Positions 31,776 through 41,205 of a stretch of DNA of 64,000 bases are shown piece by piece. Numbering within the stretch: position 1 is the stretch's first letter; every line of letters starts with the position of its first letter. The stretch spans positions 186,001 to 250,000 of the forward strand of contig NZ_VTGY01000001.1 of the NCBI RefSeq assembly GCF_009729075.1, in the 5' to 3' direction. Position numbers and translations under genes: made by a program. Below the pieces are notes generated by a model that saw only the letters and a list, made by a program, of their open reading frames with translations, was not told where the DNA came from and did no database searches. The stretch is from Mycolicibacterium sp. CBMA 226. GTDB taxonomy: Bacteria; Actinomycetota; Actinomycetes; Mycobacteriales; Mycobacteriaceae.

Positions 31776-33338
31776 ATGGCGCCGAGCGTTTCCCAACGGG
31801 TATCGCATCGCGAGCAGCACCTGGAGCTGGTGGCCGATCTGAAGGACAAGCTGGCCGTCGCCGCGCTCGGGGGATCCGAACGCGCACGCGAGCGTCACGT
31901 CGGACGCGGCAAGCTCCTGCCGCGCGACCGGGTCAACGGACTCCTCGATCCCGGCAGCCCGTTCCTGGAGATCGCGCCACTGGCCGCCAACGGCATGTAC
32001 GACGACGAATGCCCGGGCGCAGGCATGATCGCCGGCATCGGCCGGGTCTCGGGCCGCGAATGCATGATCGTCTCCAACGACGCGACGGTGAAGGGCGGCA
32101 CGTACTACCCGATCACGGTCAAGAAGCACCTGCGCGCGCAGGAGATCGCCAGTCAGAACCAGCTGCCGTGCGTGTACCTGGTGGACTCCGGCGGCGCGTT
32201 CCTGCCGCGCCAGGACGAGGTGTTCCCGGACCGCGAGCACTTCGGCCGCATCTTCTTCAACCAGGCCAACATGTCGGCACGCGGCATCCCGCAGATCGCC
32301 GCGGTGCTGGGCTCCTGCACCGCCGGTGGCGCGTATGTCCCCGCGATGAGCGACGAGGCCGTCATCGTCCGCAATCAGGGCACCATCTTCCTGGGCGGTC
32401 CGCCGCTGGTGAAAGCCGCGACCGGAGAGGTGGTTTCGGCCGAGGACCTCGGCGGCGGCGACCTGCACTCCAAGATTTCCGGTGTCACCGACCACTTGGC
32501 GCACGACGACCGGGACGCGCTGCGCATCGTGCGCCGCATCGCCGCGACGTTCGGGCCGCGCTCGGAAACGCCGTGGGACGTCGCGCCGACGGTCGACGCG
32601 GTATGCGACCAGACCGAGCTCTACGACGTCGTACCGATCGACTCCAAGGTGCCGTACGACGTGCACGAGGTGATCACCCGCATCGTCGATGGCGGCGAAT
32701 TCACCGAATTCAAAGCCGAATACGGCACGACGCTGGTGACCGGCTTCGCCCGCATCCACGGCCACCCGGTGGGCATCATTGCCAACAACGGCGTGCTCTT
32801 CGGTGAATCCGCCCAGAAGGGCGCACATTTCATCGAACTGTGCGACAAACGGTCGGTGCCGCTGCTGTTCCTGCAGAACATCTCCGGCTTCATGGTGGGC
32901 CGCGACTACGAGGCCGGCGGCATCGCCAAGCACGGCGCCAAGATGGTCACCGCCGTGGCGTGCGCCCGGGTGCCGAAGCTGACTGTCGTAATCGGCGGCT
33001 CTTACGGCGCGGGTAACTACTCGATGTGCGGCCGCGCGTATTCACCACGCTTCCTGTGGATGTGGCCCAATGCCCGTATCTCGGTGATGGGCGGCGAGCA
33101 GGCTGCCTCGGTGCTGGCCACCGTGCGCGGTGACCTGACGCCCGAGGAAGAAGAGGCGATCAAGGCCCCCACCCGGCGGCAGTACGAGGACCAGGGCAAC
33201 CCCTACTACTCGACAGCCCGCCTCTGGGATGACGGCGTCATCGACCCGGCGGACACCAGAACCGTGGTGGGACTGGCCCTTTCGGTTGTTGCGCAGGCTC
33301 CGCTCGAGCCTGTGTCCTACGGCGTATTCAGGATGTGA
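31776..33338 (+). CDS. accD1: 3-methylcrotonyl-CoA carboxylase-type beta subunit
   Basis: This 520-residue biotin-dependent acyl-CoA carboxyltransferase subunit transfers carboxyl from biotin on AccA1 to a branched acyl-CoA. The crotonase-type core shows [20 protein letters not shown], the dual oxyanion-hole glycines [15 protein letters not shown] in the N half, and [16 protein letters not shown] in the C half. The phrase [18 protein letters not shown] is typical of methylcrotonyl/geranyl-CoA carboxylases rather than of propionyl-CoA types. In M. tuberculosis AccD1-AccA1 has 3-methylcrotonyl-CoA carboxylase activity in leucine breakdown. It is the first gene of the catabolic operon, with GGAG just before the ATG. 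Confidence 0.93.
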   Translation: MAPSVSQRVSHREQHLELVADLKDKLAVAALGGSERARERHVGRGKLLPRDRVNGLLDPGSPFLEIAPLAANGMYDDECPGAGMIAGIGRVSGRECMIVSNDATVKGGTYYPITVKKHLRAQEIASQNQLPCVYLVDSGGAFLPRQDEVFPDREHFGRIFFNQANMSARGIPQIAAVLGSCTAGGAYVPAMSDEAVIVRNQGTIFLGGPPLVKAATGEVVSAEDLGGGDLHSKISGVTDHLAHDDRDALRIVRRIAATFGPRSETPWDVAPTVDAVCDQTELYDVVPIDSKVPYDVHEVITRIVDGGEFTEFKAEYGTTLVTGFARIHGHPVGIIANNGVLFGESAQKGAHFIELCDKRSVPLLFLQNISGFMVGRDYEAGGIAKHGAKMVTAVACARVPKLTVVIGGSYGAGNYSMCGRAYSPRFLWMWPNARISVMGGEQAASVLATVRGDLTPEEEEAIKAPTRRQYEDQGNPYYSTARLWDDGVIDPADTRTVVGLALSVVAQAPLEPVSYGVFRM

Positions 33339-33339
33339 G

Positions 33340-35352
33340 ATGAAAAACTTCGACATTCGGGGCGAGCGAAGCGACGGGTCATTCGACACCGTCTTGGTCG
33401 CCAATCGTGGCGAGATCGCGGTCCGCGTCATTCGAACGTTGCGGGCCATGGGTATTCGTTCGGTCGCGGTGTTCAGCGACGCCGACGCCGGTGCCCGGCA
33501 TGTGCTCGAGGCCGACGTCGCGGTGCACATCGGGCCGGCCCCGGCCCGCCAGAGCTACCTGAGCATCGAGGCCATCGTGAACGCGGCCCGGCGTACCAGC
33601 GCGCAGGCCGTGCACCCGGGCTACGGGTTCCTTTCGGAGAACGCCGAATTCGCCGCCGCGCTGCACGATGCGGGCATTACCTTCATTGGGCCGCCGGCCA
33701 AGGCCATCGGCACCATGGGCGACAAGATCACCGCCAAGGCGGCGGTGTCGGCGTTCGGCGTGCCGGTGGTTCCGGGCATCTCGCGTCCCGGCCTCACCGA
33801 CGACGAGCTCATCACCGGTGCCCCCGAGGTGGGCTTCCCCGTACTGGTGAAGCCGTCCGCCGGTGGCGGCGGCAAGGGCATGCGCGTGGTGCATTCCGCT
33901 GCCGAGTTGCCCGCCGCACTGACCTCGGCCCGTCGCGAGGCCGCGTCGGCGTTCGGCGACGACACGCTGTTCTTGGAACGATTCGTGTTGAACCCCAGGC
34001 ACATCGAGGTGCAGGTTGTCGCCGACAGCCACGGCAACGTCGTCCACCTCGGTGAGCGTGAGTGCAGCCTGCAGCGCCGGCACCAGAAGGTCATCGAGGA
34101 GGCCCCGTCGCCAGTGCTGGACGAGGCGACCCGCGCCCGGATCGGCGCGGCCGCGTGTGACACCGCCCGCAGCGTCGACTACCGCGGGGCGGGCACCGTC
34201 GAGTTCATCGTCTCCGCGGACCGGCCCGACGAGTTCTTCTTCATGGAGATGAACACCCGTCTTCAGGTGGAGCACCCGGTGACGGAGTTGGTCACGGGTA
34301 TCGACCTGGTCGAATTGCAGGTGCGTGTCGCGGCCGGTGAGGCACTGCCGGTGGCGCAGGACGACATCACCATGACTGGCCATGCCATCGAGGCCCGCGT
34401 GTACGCCGAAGACCCGGCGCACGACTTCCTGCCGACAGGCGGCACGGTGCTGGCACTGGCCGAGCCCGCCGATGCCCGGGTGGATTCCGGTATCCGGGCC
34501 GGCTCGGTGATCGGTAGCGACTACGACCCGATGCTGTCGAAAATCATTGCGTACGGCCCGGATCGGGCTTCGGCCCTGCGTGGGCTGGACCGCGCGCTGG
34601 CCGATACCGCCGTGCTGGGTGTCGGTACCAACATCGACTTCGCGCGGTTCCTGTTGGCTGACGAGGACGTGCAGGCGGGTCGTCTCGACACCGGCCTACT
34701 GGACCGTCGCACCGCCGACTATGTGGCGCCGCAGGCCGGCGACGACGAGTTCATCGCCGCTGCCGCGTACCGCTGGCTGCGCAGCTGGTCGGATGCCGGC
34801 GAGCTGTGGGCCACCCCGTCCGGTTGGCGGGTGGGGGAGCACGCACCGACCACGATCCGGCTGCGGGCGGGTGAGCGCACCGACCACGTCCACCTCACCG
34901 GTACGCCCGCCGCCGCTACGGCGCGCATCGAAGACGGCGAACGACACAGCGTGGCAGCGTCATTGGCCGGCGACCGGCTGATCGTCACCGTCGACGGCCT
35001 GCGCACCGAATACCTGACCGCGGTGGAGGACCACCGGCTGTGGCTCGCCGGCGGCGGCCGCACCACGGTCATCGAAGACGTGCGTGAGGCCCCGGTCCGC
35101 GCCGACGACGAACACAGTGGCGACGCCGAGATCGTCAGCCCGATGCCCGGATCGGTTGTCGCCGTTGGCGTCGACCACGGCGCGACGGTCAAAGCTGGTG
35201 ACGTGGTGGTCACCGTGGAAGCCATGAAGATGGAACACGCGTTGTCGTCGCCGGTCGACGGCACCGTGGAATTGCTTGTCGCCGTGGGCGATCAGGTCAA
35301 AGTGGGCCAGCCGCTGGCCCGGATTACCGCTGCAACCGAGGAGACCAAATGA
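33340..35352 (+). CDS. accA1: Acyl-CoA carboxylase alpha subunit (biotin carboxylase plus BCCP)
   Basis: This 670-residue subunit charges biotin with bicarbonate and ATP and carries it to AccD1. The biotin carboxylase part shows [31 protein letters not shown], the ATP-grasp loop [34 protein letters not shown] and the active-site [15 protein letters not shown] less conserved middle domain (about 470-590) links to the C-terminal biotinyl domain with EAMKMEHAL, biotin on Lys630. ATG 33340 lies one base after the accD1 stop, so translation is probably coupled. The stop overlaps the fadE19 start (ATGA). Confidence 0.95.
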   Translation: MKNFDIRGERSDGSFDTVLVANRGEIAVRVIRTLRAMGIRSVAVFSDADAGARHVLEADVAVHIGPAPARQSYLSIEAIVNAARRTSAQAVHPGYGFLSENAEFAAALHDAGITFIGPPAKAIGTMGDKITAKAAVSAFGVPVVPGISRPGLTDDELITGAPEVGFPVLVKPSAGGGGKGMRVVHSAAELPAALTSARREAASAFGDDTLFLERFVLNPRHIEVQVVADSHGNVVHLGERECSLQRRHQKVIEEAPSPVLDEATRARIGAAACDTARSVDYRGAGTVEFIVSADRPDEFFFMEMNTRLQVEHPVTELVTGIDLVELQVRVAAGEALPVAQDDITMTGHAIEARVYAEDPAHDFLPTGGTVLALAEPADARVDSGIRAGSVIGSDYDPMLSKIIAYGPDRASALRGLDRALADTAVLGVGTNIDFARFLLADEDVQAGRLDTGLLDRRTADYVAPQAGDDEFIAAAAYRWLRSWSDAGELWATPSGWRVGEHAPTTIRLRAGERTDHVHLTGTPAAATARIEDGERHSVAASLAGDRLIVTVDGLRTEYLTAVEDHRLWLAGGGRTTVIEDVREAPVRADDEHSGDAEIVSPMPGSVVAVGVDHGATVKAGDVVVTVEAMKMEHALSSPVDGTVELLVAVGDQVKVGQPLARITAATEETK

Positions 35353-36512
35353 GCGACTTTCTGTCGACCGGCACCCTGCCGGACCACTATGCCCAGCTGG
35401 CAAAGACGGTCCGGGATTTCGCGCAGACCGTCGTCGCGCCGGTGGCGGCCCAGCACGACAAGGACCACACCTTCCCGTACAAGGTCATCGACGGCATGGC
35501 CGAGATGGGCCTGTTCGGCCTGCCCTTCCCGGAGGAGTACGGCGGCATGGGCGGCGACTACTTCGCCCTGTGCCTGGCGCTGGAAGAACTGGGCAAAGTG
35601 GACCAGAGTGTCGCCATCACACTGGAGGCCGGTGTCTCACTGGGCGCCATGCCGGTGTACCGCTTCGGCAATGAGGCCCAGAAGCAGGAATGGCTGCCGC
35701 TGCTGGCCAGCGGTAAGGCATTGGGCGCCTTCGGTTTGACCGAGGCCGGTGGCGGCAGCGATGCCGGCGCCACCAAGACCACCGCGAAATTGGATGGGTC
35801 AACTTGGGTTATTAATGGCTCCAAGCAGTTCATCACCAACTCCGGCACCGACATCACCAAGCTGGTGACCGTCACGGCCGTCACCGGCGAGCTGCCCGGT
35901 GGCCACAAGGAGATTTCGTCGATCCTGGTGCCGGTGCCGACGCCCGGCTTCACCGCCGAACCCGCGTACGACAAGGTCGGCTGGAACGCCTCGGACACCC
36001 ACCCGCTGAGCTTCGACGATGTGCGGGTCCCGGCCGAGAACCTGCTCGGTGACCGCGGCCGCGGCTACGCCAACTTCCTGCGCATCCTCGACGAGGGCCG
36101 CATCGCCATCGCCGCGCTGTCGGTCGGTGTGGCGCAGGGCTGCGTCGACGAGTGCGTGAAGTACTCGAAGGAGCGGGAAGCGTTCGGCCGCAAGATCGGT
36201 GGCTACCAGGCCATCGCCTTCAAGATCGCCCGGATGGAGGCGCGCGCGCACGTCGCCCGCACCGCGTACTACGACGCCGCGGCGCTGATGCTGGCAGGCA
36301 AGCCCTTCAAGAAGGCGGCCTGCATCGCCAAGATGATCGCCAGCGAAGCCGCGATGGACAACGCCCGCGACGCCACGCAGGTGTTCGGCGGCTACGGCTT
36401 CATGAACGAGTACCCGGTGGCCCGGCACTACCGTGATTCGAAGATCCTCGAAATCGGTGAGGGCACCACGGAAGTTCAGCTGATGCTCATCGCGCGTGAG
36501 GCCGGGCTGTGA
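35349..36512 (+). CDS. fadE19: Acyl-CoA dehydrogenase (isovaleryl/2-methylacyl-CoA type)
   Basis: This 387-residue FAD acyl-CoA dehydrogenase oxidises a short branched acyl-CoA to the 2-enoyl-CoA and passes electrons to ETF. Signatures are [20 protein letters not shown] (FAD/substrate loop), [17 protein letters not shown] and [20 protein letters not shown]. The candidate catalytic base is Glu371 in [10 protein letters not shown], the position used by short/medium-chain enzymes; human isovaleryl-CoA dehydrogenase has a non-acidic residue there and uses a different Glu. Start ATG overlaps the accA1 stop by 4 nt, and its stop overlaps the MaoC GTG start. Operon context indicates leucine or other branched-chain catabolism. 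Confidence 0.93.
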   Translation: MSDFLSTGTLPDHYAQLAKTVRDFAQTVVAPVAAQHDKDHTFPYKVIDGMAEMGLFGLPFPEEYGGMGGDYFALCLALEELGKVDQSVAITLEAGVSLGAMPVYRFGNEAQKQEWLPLLASGKALGAFGLTEAGGGSDAGATKTTAKLDGSTWVINGSKQFITNSGTDITKLVTVTAVTGELPGGHKEISSILVPVPTPGFTAEPAYDKVGWNASDTHPLSFDDVRVPAENLLGDRGRGYANFLRILDEGRIAIAALSVGVAQGCVDECVKYSKEREAFGRKIGGYQAIAFKIARMEARAHVARTAYYDAAALMLAGKPFKKAACIAKMIASEAAMDNARDATQVFGGYGFMNEYPVARHYRDSKILEIGEGTTEVQLMLIAREAGL

Positions 36513-36997
36513 CCGAGAAGCGGGTCATCGAGCAGCGCGGGCTCTGGTACGAGGAATTCCAGCCGGGCGTCATCTACCAGCACCGGCCGGGCCGCACCAT
36601 CACCGAGGCCGACAACGTCCTGTTCACCACGCTCACGATGAACACCCAGGCGCTGCACCTGGACGCCGCGTTCTCCGATGCGCTGCCGCCGTTCCATGCG
36701 CGGCTGGTGAATTCGATGTTCACGCTGTCCACGTTGGTCGGGCTGTCGGTCGCGCAGCTGACGCAGGGCACGATCGTCGGGAACCTCGGGTTCTCCGACA
36801 TCGCCTTCCCCAGGCCGCTTTTCCACGGCGACACGCTGTACGCGGAGTCCGAGGTCATCGAGAAGCGCGAGTCCAAGAGCCGGCCGGGGGAGGGCATCGT
36901 CACGTTCGCCCACACCGGCCGTAACCAGCATGGTGACATCGTGGCCACGGCCACCCGGAAGACGATGGTCCGCAAGCGGCCGGCGGACGCGGTCTGA
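36509..36997 (+). CDS. MaoC-like hydratase (itaconyl/enoyl-CoA hydratase candidate)
   Basis: This 162-residue hotdog-fold MaoC-like protein hydrates an unsaturated CoA ester. The active-site helix reads RTITEADNVLFTTLTMNTQA, then LHLD. The catalytic His is kept (His50), but the usual Asp five residues earlier is Asn45. VNSMFTLSTLVGLSVAQLT and FHGDTLYAESEVIEKR complete the fold. It corresponds to Rv2499c beside the CitE-like lyase and is proposed as an itaconyl-CoA hydratase upstream of citramalyl-CoA lyase. GTG 36509 overlaps the fadE19 stop (GTGA), indicating coupling. Confidence 0.87.
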   Translation: MTEKRVIEQRGLWYEEFQPGVIYQHRPGRTITEADNVLFTTLTMNTQALHLDAAFSDALPPFHARLVNSMFTLSTLVGLSVAQLTQGTIVGNLGFSDIAFPRPLFHGDTLYAESEVIEKRESKSRPGEGIVTFAHTGRNQHGDIVATATRKTMVRKRPADAV

Positions 36998-37025
36998 TGG
37001 CGCGGCGCGCACGCGAGGAGCAAAA

Positions 37026-37832
37026 ATGACTCTGTCTGCTCCCGGTCCCGGCTGGCTGTTCTGCCCGGCAGATCGGCCCGAGCGGTTCGAGAAGGCCGCT
37101 GCCGCAGCCGATGTGGTGATCCTCGATCTGGAAGACGGCTGCGCCGCGAAGGACCGGCCGGCTGCTCGGCAGGCCCTGATCGACACGCCGCTGGACCCGG
37201 CGCGCACGGTGGTGCGGCTCAACCCGTCGGACACCGCGGATCATCCGCTGGACCTGGAGGCGCTGGCCCGCACGCCGTACACGACGGTGATGTTGGCGAA
37301 AACCGAGTCGGCCGAACAGGTTCGGGCGCTGGCGCCGCTGGATGTCGTGGTGCTGGTGGAGACGCCGCTCGGAGCGCTGGCCGTCACCGAGACCGCGCGG
37401 GTCGAGAACACCTACGCCGTGATGTGGGGTGCCGAGGACCTGTTCGCAGTGCTCGGCGGCACCGCCAATCGGTGGCCCGACGGCAGCTACCGCGACGTCG
37501 CCAAGCACGTCCGGTCGCAGTCGTTGCTGGCGGCCAAGGCTTTCGGCAAGCTGGCGCTGGATTCGGTCTTCCTGGACATCAAGAACCTGGACGGCCTGAG
37601 GGCCGAGGTCGACGACGCCGTGGCCGTCGGGTTCGACGCCAAGGTGGCCATTCACCCGACGCAGGTCGCGGTGATCCGAGACGGCTATGCGCCGACCGAG
37701 AAGGAGATCGCCTGGGCGCGTGCGGTACTCGACGCTGCGACCCGCGAGCGCGGCGTGTTCCAGTACGACGGCGTGATGGTCGACATGCCGGTGCTCCGCA
37801 GGGCCGAGCGGATCGTCTCCCTGGCTCCCTAG
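37026..37832 (+). CDS. citE: CitE-like beta-hydroxyacyl-CoA lyase (Rv2498c type)
   Basis: This 268-residue HpcH/HpaI-CitE TIM-barrel lyase uses Mg to cleave beta-hydroxyacyl-CoA thioesters. Motifs are PGWLFCPADRPERFEKA, VVILDLEDGCAAKDR (metal Glu/Asp and Lys), TVVRLNPSD (substrate Arg), VMLAKTESAEQV, VVLVETPLGAL (metal Glu), MWGAEDLFAVLGG (metal Asp) and AIHPTQVAVI. It stands without the other citrate lyase subunits. The M. tuberculosis orthologue cleaves citramalyl-CoA and HMG-CoA-type substrates in itaconate and leucine breakdown, which fits this operon. GAGGAGC precedes ATG 37026. Its 3' end overlaps the convergent response regulator by 4 nt. Confidence 0.9.
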   Translation: MTLSAPGPGWLFCPADRPERFEKAAAAADVVILDLEDGCAAKDRPAARQALIDTPLDPARTVVRLNPSDTADHPLDLEALARTPYTTVMLAKTESAEQVRALAPLDVVVLVETPLGALAVTETARVENTYAVMWGAEDLFAVLGGTANRWPDGSYRDVAKHVRSQSLLAAKAFGKLALDSVFLDIKNLDGLRAEVDDAVAVGFDAKVAIHPTQVAVIRDGYAPTEKEIAWARAVLDAATRERGVFQYDGVMVDMPVLRRAERIVSLAP

Positions 37833-38506
37833 AGCTCTTCGACGCTGAGGATGCCGTCTTGCACTGCGCGGGCGACGAGTTGGGCCTTGGTGGCCGCCGG
37901 ACGCCCCGCCGCGGCGTATTTTGCGCGGACGCGTTGCAGGTGGGTCCGGACGGTGGTGGGCGCCAGATGCAGGCGCTTCGCGACGATGTCCTTGCTCTCG
38001 GTCTGGAACCAGGCCTTGAGTACTTCGCGTTCACGCACGGTGAGTCCAGGGCGGCCGGAGTCGGTGTCCGAGCAGATGGCCGCGGCCATCCTGGGGCCGA
38101 CGTAAGGCTCGTGTGTACTGGCCGCGCGGATGGCCTCGATGAGGTGGCGCTGGCCTTCGCTCTTGGCGAGATAGGTGACAACGCCGATGCCCAGGCACTG
38201 CAGAATCACCTCGGCGTTCTCCAGGTGCGAATAGACGATGACGGCGTGCCCCGCGTCGACAATCGCGGCAACGGCGTCGAAATCGGGCTGGCGACTGCGT
38301 AGTTCGAGGTCGAGGATGACCGCCGCCAGCCCGGGGTCGGCCTTGGGGTAGACGGCCAGGAACGATTCGGCGTCGAGGTGGTCGGATGCGACGCGGATCG
38401 GTGGATCGGCCTGGGCGCACCATGCCGACACGCCGGTGTGGATGACGTCGTGGTCATCGACAACGGCTATGGCCAGGGGCTCAGGTCGGTCAACCGGCGC
38501 GGGCAT
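37829..38506 (-). CDS. LuxR/NarL-type response regulator
   Basis: This 225-residue two-component regulator has a receiver domain (acidic pair in VVDDHDVIHTG, probable phospho-acceptor Asp66 in AVILDLEL, Lys115 in TYLAKSEG). Its LuxR-type HTH reads LTVREREVLKAWFQTESKDI, then RLHLAPTTVRTHLQRVRAKY. ATG 38506 overlaps the end of the sensor kinase gene by 17 nt, so the pair is co-translated. It is convergent with citE (4-nt overlap). Known M. tuberculosis synteny has citE next to pdhA with no such pair. It may regulate the flanking catabolic genes; this is inference from position. Confidence 0.88.
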   Translation of the reverse strand: MPAPVDRPEPLAIAVVDDHDVIHTGVSAWCAQADPPIRVASDHLDAESFLAVYPKADPGLAAVILDLELRSRQPDFDAVAAIVDAGHAVIVYSHLENAEVILQCLGIGVVTYLAKSEGQRHLIEAIRAASTHEPYVGPRMAAAICSDTDSGRPGLTVREREVLKAWFQTESKDIVAKRLHLAPTTVRTHLQRVRAKYAAAGRPAATKAQLVARAVQDGILSVEEL

Positions 38507-40727
38507 GATCGTTCGATCCTTCTGGGAGTGGGTGGCGCACGGTGATCCACACCGTGTCATCCAGGGTGGTCAGGTCGAATTCATCTTCGTCTCCGACGAG
38601 GGATTTCGTCGGCAAAACGGCGTCACGCGCGCGGTGACACATGACACTGAGCTCGACGGCGGCCGGCTCGGCGGTGACAGTGATGCGGGCGGGCGACGCG
38701 GCCGCGTCCAGTACGTGGTCGACCAGCCGGGCGAGCCGCCGCGCCGTGGGCGCATCCATCGCCGGTAGCGTGCCCTGGACATCGACGGAGACGGCGATGC
38801 CGCGGTCCTGGGCCGCATCGACGCGCGGGCGGATTTCCCGCAGCAGTACGTGCTCGAAGCTGGACGACTGGTCGAAAAGCGTACGCAGCCGCTGGTATTC
38901 GAGTTGGGCGCGACGGCGCGTCTCGGCGTCCACCGGTTCTCTGTCGGCGAGCGCGGACAGCAGCGGTTGGATGGTGTCGGCGAGGTCGGCGTAGCGCCGG
39001 TCGTAATCATCCTGCACGGCTTCGGCGATGCGCGCTGCGGCAGTCAGACGCATGTGATTCTCGGTCTCGGTGGCCGCCGCGGCCGCAGACCGCCGGATCA
39101 TGTCGGCCATGACGAGGGCGCAGAGTTGTGCGACGAGGACGCTCGCCGTGTCATATCCGAGGTCGACGACCGTGTGCGCAGCCGGATTTCGACTGATCGC
39201 GAATGCGGCGGGGACGACCCAGCACCACACCAGGACACCGACCCCGTAACGGAGCCGGACACTGAGCAGCAGGGGCAGAACACACCAGCCGATCGCGCCT
39301 TCGGCCCACTGCAACTGGGGATCGAGGTCGCAGATCGGCATCGAGATCGACTGCACCAGAGCGACAATCACGAGCGCTGCGATGCCGAACCGGGCCCGCG
39401 GTGTGGTCCGGCCCATCACCCGCGGGATTGCCGACAGCGTCGCCGCAGCGGTTACGACGATGAGGGTCCATTGCAGGTGCGGATGTGCCGCGACGCGCAG
39501 GGATGCGGGCGCGGTCACCAACAGGTTCACGAGGGCATACGCGACCAGTGCCAGCCCGTATCCCATGTGTGCCCGCTCGATCAGCCGCTCCGGATCGGGC
39601 GCTGCGGCCGTATTGACAGATGCCACTGTGGGCCAACGCAATTCGACCGTGGTGCCTTGTCCGGGCCGGGTGGTGATCTCGGCGACGCCGCCGAGTTGCT
39701 GCATGCGGGCGACAATCGAGTCGGGGATACCGTGCCCGCGCGTCTGCCGGGTGAGGTCGAATCCCTGTCCGTCGTCGGTGATCTGGATCCGTCCGGTGTG
39801 CACGGTGATGGTGACCGCAGTCGCGCCGGAGTGCCGGTCGACGTTCGTGAGGGCCTCCCGCGCGGCCGCGGCGATCTTTGCTGCTGTCGCGCCGTCCACC
39901 CACATCGCGGTGGCGCCGGCATAGCGCACCGGCGTGGTGATGTGGGTCGCGTGATCACGCAGAGTGGCAACAAGATCCGCCGGCGGCGCGGGCGCCGGGG
40001 ATGCGTCGGTGAACACCCGGAGATCGCGACGTGCTTGCGCGGCGACGCGGTCTGGCGACAAGTCGGTGCCGGTGCCCACGATCAGCAGGGTGGAGGCAAC
40101 GGTGTCGTGGAGTAGGCGCATCTGCTCGCGGTCGTAATCGCGGACGGCGGCGTTGACTCGCTGGCGCAGCTCGACCGCGAGCCGCTCGGCGCGGGCGGCG
40201 TCGACCTTCTCGGCGACGCGAACCGTCAAGAATCGGATCAGCGTCGACGCCACCCAGAGCAACGCGAAGTAGTAGGCGTTGACCCATTGGCCGGTGTCGC
40301 GCAGCCCATCGACGGTTGCCGCCCCCGCCGCGAGCGCGGCCACGACCCCCGCGGTCATCGCCATGTTGAGCAAGGGTTCGAACACCGTGAAACTCGCGAT
40401 GGCGGTGCCGGCGATCGCGATCGGCGCACACGTCGACGGGCACACCCGATCGTCGGACGCCAGGATCGGCAGGGCAACGCAAGCGGTGAGGGTGATGACG
40501 TAGTCGATGGCGATGATGCGCGGTGTCGCCGAGCGGGTGAACAACCGGTACAGCGACCAGGCGCCGGCGAGGGCGATGAAGATGGTGCCGGCCGCGCTGA
40601 TCCGGGGTACCGAGAGGAGGACGACGGCGTACACGACCAGGGCAGCGCCGTGACGCATGAACACACTGATGTGCATCGTGTGCTGCAGGAAATTGCGGCG
40701 GGCTGCGCCTGTGTCGGTGTCAAACAT
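38490..40727 (-). CDS. Tandem-duplicated membrane sensor histidine kinase
   Basis: This 745-residue protein consists of two similar sensor-kinase units in one chain. Unit 1 (about 1-370) has four to six hydrophobic segments, a dimerisation/H-box DREQMRLLHDTVASTLL (His207) and an HATPase domain with N-box EALTNVDRHSGA, ITDDGQGFDL and GHGIPDSI. Unit 2 (about 385-745) repeats the membrane region (GLALVAYALVNLLV, then ALVIVALVQSI and WCVLPLLLS) and the helix DDYDRRYADLADTIQPLLSA, where the His position is Ala583. Its C-terminal domain lacks GxG and DxG ATP motifs. Unit 2 is therefore probably a pseudokinase/sensor module. It is co-expressed with the LuxR regulator. TM count is estimated by eye. 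Confidence 0.85.
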   Translation of the reverse strand: MFDTDTGAARRNFLQHTMHISVFMRHGAALVVYAVVLLSVPRISAAGTIFIALAGAWSLYRLFTRSATPRIIAIDYVITLTACVALPILASDDRVCPSTCAPIAIAGTAIASFTVFEPLLNMAMTAGVVAALAAGAATVDGLRDTGQWVNAYYFALLWVASTLIRFLTVRVAEKVDAARAERLAVELRQRVNAAVRDYDREQMRLLHDTVASTLLIVGTGTDLSPDRVAAQARRDLRVFTDASPAPAPPADLVATLRDHATHITTPVRYAGATAMWVDGATAAKIAAAAREALTNVDRHSGATAVTITVHTGRIQITDDGQGFDLTRQTRGHGIPDSIVARMQQLGGVAEITTRPGQGTTVELRWPTVASVNTAAAPDPERLIERAHMGYGLALVAYALVNLLVTAPASLRVAAHPHLQWTLIVVTAAATLSAIPRVMGRTTPRARFGIAALVIVALVQSISMPICDLDPQLQWAEGAIGWCVLPLLLSVRLRYGVGVLVWCWVVPAAFAISRNPAAHTVVDLGYDTASVLVAQLCALVMADMIRRSAAAAATETENHMRLTAAARIAEAVQDDYDRRYADLADTIQPLLSALADREPVDAETRRRAQLEYQRLRTLFDQSSSFEHVLLREIRPRVDAAQDRGIAVSVDVQGTLPAMDAPTARRLARLVDHVLDAAASPARITVTAEPAAVELSVMCHRARDAVLPTKSLVGDEDEFDLTTLDDTVWITVRHPLPEGSNDHARAG

Positions 40728-41205
40728 GATGAGACTGACGTGCCGCGCGAGGTCAGGGGCCGGGCGCAGCTGACACCCGGGCGGCGTTGGCGCCGGCGCG
40801 GTTCGGACGTCTCATCGGAGCCCTCACTTCTGCCGCTGCTGGTTTGCTGTTGGGACGGTTGTAGCACGCGTTACAGAGGGATCTCCGGCCGAATCGGGGG
40901 TCACCCGGGCATGCGGAAGCGAATTCATACGTTCGGGCTACAAGTTGGCCGTATTGCCACCGGGCCGCACGGGCCCGCGCGACACGTCTCCGGTCTGTTA
41001 CCTGCGATAACCGCGGCCAGATGGCCTTCGGGCGCATAATGGCGGTGATGCCCCAGCACTGCGGCGAGCAGGGCGGATCATCCGACTGATGCCACACCCC
41101 GGCATCGGCCGGCGACCCCCACCACCCGGGGGTTGCCCTGGTCGCCACCGCGCTGAGCTTCTCGCGGACTGACGGCCGAACATGCCGTCACCGGAAGGAG
41201 GCGGT
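40728..41205. other. Intergenic region between sensor kinase and bkdA
   Basis: This 478-bp divergent region contains no supported gene. It must hold promoters for the two-component pair (minus) and for bkdABC (plus). A dyad GTTA-N7-TAAC lies at 40997-41011, close in sequence to the GTTA-N8-TAAC sites before accD1 but one base shorter. A minus-strand open frame with a CNACY motif covers most of it and is not accepted. Confidence 0.4.

Noticed and set aside
40753..41148. Minus-strand open frame upstream of bkdA with a CPGDPRFGRRSLCNACYN segment resembling a small zinc finger.
   Set aside because: Only three cysteines are present, with no family-like context. The rest is Arg/Ala-rich, and it would occupy the only available control region between the kinase and pdhABC. 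Not supported, though worth a homology check.
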